Origin: Stratiolaelaps scimitus
Taxonomy: Eukaryota > Arthropoda > Arachnida > Mesostigmata > Laelapidae
NCBI GenBank assembly: GCA_019614645.1
Contig: JABWDB010000011.1
Location: forward strand, 3,459,501-3,523,500
Reading direction: 5' to 3'
DNA length: 64,000 nt
Positions within the stretch are counted from its first letter, which is position 1; every line of letters begins with the position of its first letter. This document shows, piece by piece, positions 13,201 through 23,900 of the stretch. Under the pieces are notes generated by a model. It was not told the DNA's origin and ran no database searches. It was given only the letters and a program-made list of their open reading frames with translations. Position numbers and translations under genes: made by a program.

Positions 13201-16200
13201 TTTACCATTTGCGTTTCCATATATAATTTCGTTATCTATTGCTTTTGTGAGTAACTCGACGGTTGCATATGGAACCCCACCTATTGCCCTTTTTAATGCA
13301 TGGAAAAAACCATAATCACATGGGCTTAAATCAGGAGAATATGGGGGTTGATGCCATCGCTCAATATTGTTCCCCTCACTCCAGGTCGTAATTTCAGCAG
13401 TGCGGTGAGGTCTTGCGTTGTCGCCGAGTAACCACACTCGGTGCTGTCGATCCCCACGCCATTTGTTCATCAATCCTTTCAAGAAGCCGAGATATCGGGG
13501 AGCATTGAGTTTTTCGTTTGCCGCTAATATTTCGTAATAGCAAACACCCTTGATATCCAGAGCGAGTATCATCAACACCTTTCGTCCGAATCTATCTGGC
13601 ACTGCCACAGACGCCGCCACTTCACCTTGTCGGAGCCACTGTTTTGCTTTGTCCTTCTCAGGGGGTCTATGCAGGCTAACCCATGTCTCGTCTATCGACA
13701 CGGTGTACTCTAAGCGACTGGTTTGTTGCGTATAAGTATTCAAATTATATGTCGAACACTCCACACGCATTTTCATCTGCTCAGCAGTCAGTATATGGGG
13801 AACCCATTTTGCATTGATTTTCTTCATCTTCAGTACATTGGTGACAATTTTATGACATGTCACCCGAGGAATCCCAGTTTCAGCCGACAAAGACCTCATG
13901 GACCTAGCTCTAGTTTGCTCAAAAGCTGCCTTGATTATGTCAATCCGTTCGTCCCTTGTCGCACCTGATTGCAGGTCCCCACCTCGATGGTCATCGGTGT
14001 CCATATCTCCACTGTTAAATTGCTCTCACCAACGTTGCACCGTTCGCAGGCATAAGGCAGACCTGCCGTACGCGTTCACTAATTGTCGATGGATTTCAGC
14101 TGGAGGGTGTTTTTGGAGAAACAAAAACTTGATGATTTCCCGTTGATTTTTGGGGGAATTTGAACTTTTTGCTGCAGCGTCCATCTTTCTGATCGTATCG
14201 AAACCACTCAGTGTTCGAAAGGAAGCCACGTTCCTACCGCGTGCCCACTCCAAAAATGAACGCATTGTGTGGCGTAGTTCGGGCTGTGCGCCATCCGAAA
14301 GGCGTGACAATTTGCTGGGGACTACCTAATACATATATATATATGACCGTGTCACACACTAAGAAAATACACTCTCTGATATATAATGTATATATATATA
14401 TATAATATCAATATGTAAATGTATTGGGAACTGCAACAGCAAAATAATATAGATAACGACAAAATCATAATGACAAAGCAGGCCAAACTAAAATAGTTGC
14501 AAGTATACACAGTATGTAGAAATATGTGCTATGATGTGCTAAGATATGTGACAAAAAAAAGCACCTCAATATGCTCAGAGCGTTTTGTTGGTGTGTCAAG
14601 CGACACCTCAGTGACTTAACTCAGAGCTTCGTTCGTGTGACCTTGCCATCAGCTATGATATCATATCGAACTAAAACGCGTGTGACGATTTCAGAAACTG
14701 AACTTCCTGGACCCCCGAGAAATTTTCGTTTTGCCCAACTGTCGCAGACGACTGCGTTGCTTGGCTGGGACCCCCCGGAGAGGCCATCGAATGTTAGCTT
14801 CCAGTACGACATTACCTTCAATCGGAGAACGATTGTAGGCTGGGGTGCGAACCGGCTAACGGCAAACAAGGTGAAGTACAAGAATAAACGGTGCGCGATC
14901 AGTCTAGTGGCTAGCATCACTTCCGTCAACGGGACACGCTTGTATGGGCCCCCGATGAACTCTTCGTTCACCGCACTCGAACAGGGTAAGCATACGCATA
15001 GCAGAATATACCTTTTCCTTTTTTTTAAGAGAGAGACAGAGAGAGAGAGAAGGAAATTTTCTTCATACGCGCGGGCACCACCAGAGACATTCTGGTGGTG
15101 TCCATGCGCTTGCTGCAGAATACACCTGTGAAATTTCTGAGGCACATCGCGCCTTCAATCCAAGTATCATGTGCAAAAGACGCCATACTATGTATCGTGT
15201 CCTTGATCCTTGGTAGCCCTTATACTTAGAATCCTCATAGCGGATAGGACACGGTCCGTGACAACAGACATCCTCTCAGTGTCTCGGACATTGTGAGACA
15301 CTGTACAGCTAGGCAGTGCTCAATGCCCCTGTTTTCAATTGGGCTTGAATGAATCAGACAAACCCGCTTTACCCTTCACGTCGACCTCGAAACCACCATG
15401 AACGACAGTAGGGAACTTCTTTCAGAGGAAGAATTTTGTGGGCACGACACTTCCGTGGTAAATGACATGAGGACACATCTATTACATGTAAAATTGCAGC
15501 TCCTTCAATAAACCATTAAACCTTTACCTTTACATATCTGTCTATGATGTCCATAGAATGAATAGGCATATTCTCCCGCTGAAGGGAAGGTAGCCGCGGG
15601 CTCTCGGGGACGAGGGTGTTCAGTGTCTTATAGGTCGTTATGGAACGTACAAGCTAGTTGGCTAACAAACTCAGTACCTTGTGCCTTCATGATTCGCTGT
15701 CAATGCCATACGATAATACCAAAAATCTATAGATTACGGCCCCGTGTCGAATCTGAAATTCTTCTGGGTGTCGAATACGAACGACACCGTCATGTACAAG
15801 GTCAGCTGGCAAACGCTGGCGAAACCGAGGCAACCGGATGATTTCGCCGTGACCGCGTGTCGCTCGAAGCATTGCGTCACGAAGGCAACAAAGGAGAAGC
15901 ACCTTGTCATCGAGTTGCGCTATCCTAAAGTGTACAACGTCACTGTGCAGGCGAACTACTACCTTCCCCTACGGCAGGTTGTGCGCAGAAACGCCTCGAA
16001 ACTGCTTGAAACGCAAGGAACCCCAAGTAGGTGATAAAGTTCCAAGTAGTACTTACAAAGGAGATACAAGATAATAATAAGAATAATAATTATAGTAATA
16101 ACAATAATAACACTTAATTAGTCGCTTTGAATACGAGCGCTCGAGTTTACCCCAATACTTACAAAGTGGCGAGAAACAACGCTTGGGATGATATTTTGTC

Positions 16201-16611
16201 GCTTAGGGTGCTCTGTAGCGTAGCTGGCGTACCCTGTAATCGAGTCGTTTTTAAGAAGAACAAGAGGATTGTATCTACTTGTCTTTATCGTTACAGGTAT
16301 AACCCCAAGAAACTTGCAGTTCGTGCCGCTCTCGTTGACGGAGGGCGTCATTGGCTGGGACCGTCCCAATGCCCCAGAGAGTGCCATCCTCACTTACGAC
16401 CTCACCTGTGGTAACAAAACGATGAAAGGGCTGAACACGACACTCTGCAACATCGTGAAGCTTAAGGCCAATTCTACGTATCCCGTTAGTGTCGTTGCTA
16501 GAGACCATCAGCACCCACGGCGTGAACGGATACCCGGTTGGCCACTCAACAGTTACATCACCACACTCGATAAGGGTAAGTCTGACGCTAGCATGATGTT
16601 TCTTGAGTTTA

Positions 16612-16647
<36 letters not shown>

Positions 16648-19600
16648 CCCGTCACCGACAGCAGTTGTTTTCAACTCTTGATGTCCGGCGTAACATATAA
16701 CGATCATCGATGCAATTAACAGCTCGTATTGAGCGAATTTATCAACCGTTGAATGGGGAGTGGCGAGCTTATTCAGTTAATGATAATGTCATTGACTTTG
16801 TTGCCGACGTAGTTTTCCATATTGTGTTTTATATGTATTTATTGTTGACTTATAATAACGGCGGTTGTATGATTGTCTCTTTGCGCAATTCATCATTGCA
16901 GATTATTCCCCGGTGTCAGAGATTAATATCAGCGATCCTGCCGAGTCGCCAAATTCGCTCAGGTACCGTGTGAACTGGAAAAGGGATAATTCCACCGCGA
17001 CGCAGCCAAGCACCATTCTCGTGAGCGCTATCCCGTTGAGCCCTTTGAAGGACAACAGCGTCGCAAAAGTGAGAAAGAGACGGTCCCTGCAGCCAGTCCA
17101 CAGGGGGAAGCCTATCGCCGGTCGACGGATAGCAGACAACCAAGCCGAAGTGGCATTGAAACACTTCCGAGACTACGATGTGGTCGTGGCCGCGAGGTAC
17201 GATCTTCCGCTGGACCAAGTCGCCTTCAGAAATGTGTCGAAGCGGGTTATCACCCCTGGTACAGGTGAGTGCCTCCGCAGTACCACTGACCATGGCTCAA
17301 TTACTGCCGCTGGCTAATTGAACTATCGAGGTGGAACGGATGTTCCTCAGATGAAGGGGAGATTGGGGTGGTAGGTGTAGGTCGCAGGCTAGCCTGGGTG
17401 GCTAATGCGCATCTCCTTATTACGGTGCAGTTGCCACGCAAACCACGTACAGCAGCGTACAGCACAATAGTTCAAAACTCACCTCCGAGAGTCCTTGCCA
17501 GCGATTTCGTGTCTTATATTCACTTACAGTCCCGGGTCCCGTGACGAAAATTAAGGTCGAAACGACTTCGACCAGCGCTAAGCTCACATGGAAATCTCCC
17601 TCAAACGTGCCGTCTACCGTAACGCATCGTACTTACCACATCACCGATGCCGCGAATCACATCGATGCAACGTCTCCCTATGAGAACCTCCTGCTGAAAG
17701 GCCTAGCAAAGTATCGCTTATACAACGTCAGCATCTACCTAAGCGTAACATATCACCATCAGAAGTTCCGAGGGGCGCAGGCCCACGTGGCGTTCCGCAC
17801 TGACGTCGGAAAGCCTGGCGTGGCCCGAAATCTCCAAGCGGTCGCTGCTGGATGCGCGGGAGCGGTCCATGTGTACTGGAGTTCGCCGCACCCGAAGGAA
17901 GCCAATGGACCCATTGACTACTACGTGCTGAAATTCTACGACGAGAATGGCACCAGGCTGAGGAAGATGTATGTTACAGTTACATTGGTCTCTCGGAACA
18001 CTTTCGTTTGCTCTGGCAATGCTCGAATTCTTTGCTGACCACTGTAGGTACTCATATGCGACGCTCTGCAGACGTTTTTCGAACGAACAACCTTTCCAGA
18101 ACTCGAATCCGGAGTTCAAGGGTCGGCGATATTGCCTTAGGCGCAGTGAGTTAACGGCAAGAAACCCTGAGGCCATAGAGTTCCCCGTCCATTATTAGGT
18201 TTATTATTATGATTATTGCACTTATTATTGGACAGTCATTCATTCACTCTAAATATGCGTTGAACCATTATGAGCTTCATGTTAACACAGGTTAGGCTAT
18301 AGGCTTAATATAGGTTCAGCCTACAAAAGTACAGGTCCAGCCTAAAACGCTAAAATGGCCCTATCGCGGCAAAACATCGGAGCCGAGCACCTATATCTAT
18401 TTCGCTGCTACCGGACTAAGTGACAAATCCAACTGAGCAAAAATCGCCAGTGAGAATTATCGGGGGCATCCAGATACTTTTGGCTGATACGATTTGATCG
18501 ACCCTGTGTCCCCCCCCAGAGCTTAATCGTGAATGTTAGGGTCCTAACTTCCCGTAGCTATTGAGAGATGCCACTGAAAACACGTCTGATTCGTTCTGTA
18601 TCAAGGAGAGATCTGTTTTTTGGGAGTTTCCCGTGCAGTCCTCTGTTCCCTGCCTATGTTTTGCCGTAATCGTGCAGACAGCCGGATGCCGTCTGCGGGT
18701 AAGCGCTTGCTCTGGACCTTGTATTGTGTGATTCTATTATTATTATTACAGTACCAAAGCTGTTCGAAACTCTCCCTTTACTGTGCGTCTCCGATGTGTT
18801 CCACTATTCCCGAGGCCTGGCCCCAATCAATATACAAATACATATTAGGAGCCATATGACATGTGAGCACAATTTATATACATTGCAACAAACGTTCGAA
18901 ATACACTGATTATTAATCTCAGCAAGCAAGTGTTCGTTCTGGCCGCACGTTCCAACCTATTCCATACATTGTCATTCATTCAATCATTTGGCTATTTCAG
19001 GAAATTGGTGGATACTAGAAACGCAACGCTGTCAATCAACTCGCCGATCGACGGAGCCAATTATACTATCGCAGTGAGCGCCGCCAACATCAATCGAAAC
19101 AGCGAATCGTTCATTGGGAAGAAGACGTACAGTGGTATTCAATTCCACCGAACCGGTGAGCGGATTCATAGATTTGCCTCGCTCCCTACAATTCCTAGTA
19201 TAGCAACATATGTAGATAATTATTTTTTTTATCTAAAGTGCACCAATATAACAAAAACGTATGTAATTCTATGGCAAGCATGTAATAGATAAAATATATC
19301 AAGGTAGCAAGGAAACATTTGTGATCATAGCCATATGGTAAAACCTTCGAAAGCCTTGAGAAAAATCATTGTTTTTACCACAAAATGGTTGAACGAATCG
19401 ATTTTGCAAATTAGAGGTGCAATTAATCACTGTTGTGATCACTACGACTCGGGAGTACATTTATGGGATATGGAATATCTATTGCACTTCTTAAGGGAAG
19501 GTGGCCCCGGCACCTCACTGTTAATTTCCTCTAAGGAGTGTACCACAGGGCTGGTCCGCGCCGTTGGGGCAAGCGCGCAGGGTCCTTCCCTCTGCAGAGC

Positions 19601-20941
19601 CTATATCTCGAGGCAATTGTCCTTGGGCCTGACACCCTCCTTCCTTTAATAAATCAATAAAGCCTTACCTTACCTTACCCCGTCTTCAACAATCATGATC
19701 AATATCCGTCATAAAACAAACTAAGAGATACGCCAAATACAGCTAGGTAGCAAGCAAGTATTTATTACGCTATATTGCAATAGTACTTGTCGATTTTATC
19801 AAACGCCTCCTGTAACCACTAGTTGAGGCGGTTAATTAGTCTTTCTAAACAAGTCGGAAAACATTGCATCAAATTTTCCTTCCGATGACGTATACATGAG
19901 GCATACACGGAACACCAGCGTTCGTGCGAGACGAATGCTGTGTGTAGTATTCACATAATGCAATGCTAATACTTAGACTACATCATGGCTGATTGGCTGG
20001 TGTACCCAACAACCCACCACCACATTGTGCCTACTTCACGCCGTTGACAATCCTTGACAGGATGTCCCCCTCCGCCTCGGGGTGCACGCCTGCTGAGTCG
20101 CACCAGTGAATCGGTCTACATCGAGATCCGAAAGCCTCGGAGGAGAGTTCTGGTCTCGACTCCGATGCACTGCCGGAGGTTCTTCTTTGAGATATGGAAC
20201 GTCCGCACGGGAACTCTGCTCCAGTCGGATACACCGCTGGTAAACGTGACCGATCTGATCCCGTTCAACGAGGAAGTGTTTGACATGCGTATCTGCTGCA
20301 AACCGCGCATATGCTCAGAAACGCTTCGGGTGACCATGCCGACGAACGTGGCAGGTTCGTATTCGTTGGCGTTATCACTGTGGATGGTGGCCGTTTGCAA
20401 GAATATATGAATGGGGTCAGTCCGGGCCCGGGCAAAGAGACAGACCCTCAACAGAGGATAGTTTTAGAAGGTGGAGCCGTTTTGTCATCAACGTCAACCC
20501 CTCCCCCCCCTCGCACTGAATCGGCCCATCTTCGATAGGGATTCGAATGTCTCTCTAGAAAAAAATGGTTCCTCCTCTAACAAAAAAGGAACGTCTCGAT
20601 ACCGCAATTGATGAAGTGCCGCTCGTGCTGCACGCACCGCTCTCAGGAGGAATGAAGCAATGAACAGTGCACAGCGGTACGATTTCAGGTTGATCGACCT
20701 GATCATTGAGGTGTCATCAATAACGACCTAATAATGCCCCTATGATAGATTTAGTCAATTACAAAAGCGAGCGACAATTGTCGGCTAAACTCCTACTATG
20801 AGTTTAGCCAACAGTTTCTCTTCGTAAGTTTTTGTATTGGACCGATAGAGGCCAAAGCATATGATTCAGAGATTGTAGAACATTGCAAGCGGTCCCCTTC
20901 TTCAAATCTTGGTACGCAGTAATGCATAAATTATAACGATT

Positions 20942-20982
<41 letters not shown>

Positions 20983-23900
20983 CTTGAAGAAACTGATGGT
21001 GAAAGTTAGGTTCCTGTTAGATATGAACGCCAGTACCATGACCTGTGACTGGCTGTGTTCAGCGATGTTGCGGCAAGACGTGGATGGACAGCCTGTTTAC
21101 AGAGCCTGAGTCACTGTTGTATTGTCTGCATAGGGCCGTCGAAAGTGCGAAATCTTCGTGGGCAGGCCACTGGAAAAACGATGACCGACGCCTATGTTAC
21201 CTGGACACCACCTATGCATCGTAATGGTCCACTGAGAGGTTATCAAGTGTATTTGTTTGACAATACGACCCATGCTCTAAAGGACAACTTCAGCCTTCCA
21301 GGTGACCGAACCTCGTTTACGTTCGGCACCACAGAAGAGCACCAAACGTAAGTGTCATCCATCAGTGGACAATTTGCATTGCGAAAGGGTATTCCTTGTC
21401 GCCATCGGATGAAGGACTGTTTCATTGCTGCTGCATTGTGTGCATGCTATATATATTTAACCCTGTGAAGATCGATGATTTTGGCGGTAAACTAAAGATA
21501 AGCTAAAGAAAGCTTTGCTGGTTTATTAACGGAGCTGCAACTTTACAATGCCTAAGCTCGCTTATTTCTGTTCATCACGCAACGGGGCTGAATGGTTTCG
21601 GTAATGCATCTGCTTAAGATGATTTAGAAAAAGCGCTATGCCACACCACTCTCTCTCTCTATCTCAATAGTTATTGTTGCTGCTGCTTTTTTGGGGATTA
21701 GGCACAAATAATGTCGAGCCCGCTTTCTTATCTGGGACACTCTGCGATTTGATTCAATTCAAATACGACATCCGAGTTACGACGGGTAGTGACAAAGGAA
21801 GACTGAGATATATAAAGATTCAGCTGCTGGTGCTAAACAGTTAAGTGTAGGAAGACGTTCTTAAGTATTGGTACAACAAAAATACTTACTATCGTCATAT
21901 AGCAGAGAACTGTTCCAAGGGAAGCTAACCCGGCACCTCCGTTTCTTCCAACCCGCCATCCCGATCATGACAAAACAACTCCATATAGAAGATATCAATC
22001 GATGAACAAAGAAAGCAACTTCAATTAACTTATCAATATGACTACACCTTGCCATAGATTAGTTAGTTGGCAATGTCTCGGTGGCCAATCCCTCACGATC
22101 CGTGTTGAATCCGTGAGGCAACGCAGAGCGTCCACCCGCGCATGACGATGTTGCGCTGCATAAAAACCAGCAGCAATAATAAGAACAGCAATTCGTATCT
22201 CGCTCATTCGCCTTTGACGGCTAGGTACCTGGTGGTTGTGGCAGGCTTCAACGAGGATCTCGATGGTCCCGGTCACCCCGCCGTGCTCGGCGTCGCGGCA
22301 AGTGTCGTGGTCCAGACCTACGGGAGGCGTAAGTGAACTGGTGGTGAAACACGCGGGATGGCGCGTTACACGACATTATTATGTTAATCTCTATCGATCG
22401 ATCGATCGATCTATCTGTATTCCTCTATCTATAGTATTTATTACTCGGTTGTTTAGCGCCGAACGCCTTCCCCTTTAAGCTCCTTGATATGCTGCCCGAC
22501 CCTGGCATAATCACGCCCCAAATGTAGGTGCTGCCCCTGCTCGCGCGGCCACTGGGCTGGCTAGCCGCTTGCAGATTCCGCCCCCTTCACGCCGTGTACA
22601 GCACGAACGTATATAAATGCTTGCGTACGCACACGGAACATTACAGACCCGCCCATGCCGGAAGTGCAAAAGGTCAAGGACCTCTGGCAGACTCGGATCG
22701 ACCTGTCGTGGCGAGCCGCCAACGAGCCTGGCTGGAATATCAGCTGGTACCATGTTCAGGTCCATGAAGCGATGGTTGACAACTTCACGCAGAACACCTC
22801 ATTTCACGTAGGAGGACTGCAACCGTATTCGGTCTACAGCGTGTCGCTGTCTGCCTGCGTGTTCAACAATACGAGCAACTGCAGTGAGCCCCGACGGTTT
22901 GAGGCGTACACCGATGCAGGAGGTGAGGAGGCGCTTCTCGGGATGTCGGGAGACGGGTTGGTCACCACAGATGTGTAGAAAGTGGAGACCATATATATAT
23001 ATATGGTTATGGGGGGGATTCTATGGAGGTTTGCTGTATTGTACTAACTAATCGTGACACTGTCCGCAGCTCCATCGGTGCCTCGCAATCTCTCCGTGGC
23101 GGACATCACAATGACGACGGCGACTGTGCACTGGCTTCCACCCAAGGTGCTCAATGGACCCATTCTATCCTATTGGCTTGGGATATATGAGATGAGCAAC
23201 AAGTCAGCAGCGCGCCGCTTCGAGCTGAACAATACCGCTAAGCGATATTATCTTACGGACCTCGACTCGAGCCACCACTATCGGGTGAAACTAATTGCCC
23301 TCAATAATGACACACGCAGCAAGATATGGCGATCGCCGGAGGCCTCTGTGACGTTTGAAACAGGTGAGATCCTCCCGTAGAGACTCGCGCACATGGTAAA
23401 TTACTAATTGAATCCATTTGAAAGCTGTGAGAAGGAAACTGCTCCGACACTCGTCAATCTTCTAGTTTGCCAAATCCTACCAAGTTTGTATGACTTCAAA
23501 CAAGCTTGCCTTGCGAACCGGCACGATTTTTAAGGGAAGCTTGCATGCGACTTCATGCTAATGAGAAACGACCTTATGTCGGTGAGCCGATCTCGATCGA
23601 TCGATGCCGAACAACGAATCGGTAACCCTCGCTATAAAACAAACACAAAAACCACCTTTTTACAATGCGGGTGAACATCAGCCCCCCCCCCCCATGGATG
23701 CTATGCGCTTTGGTTACACACGAGAACATAACGGATACACACGTTCTGCGCGTTACTCCGAACCATTCGTCGGCTCTTAGCTTTCGTCACCATAGCAAAC
23801 TTCGACATATATGACTTGTGGAAAAACTGACGAGGACGTCTCTCTTTCAGCGGAAGGCATCCCCGACGTATTCCCCACGTGGCTGCTCATTGTAATCGTG

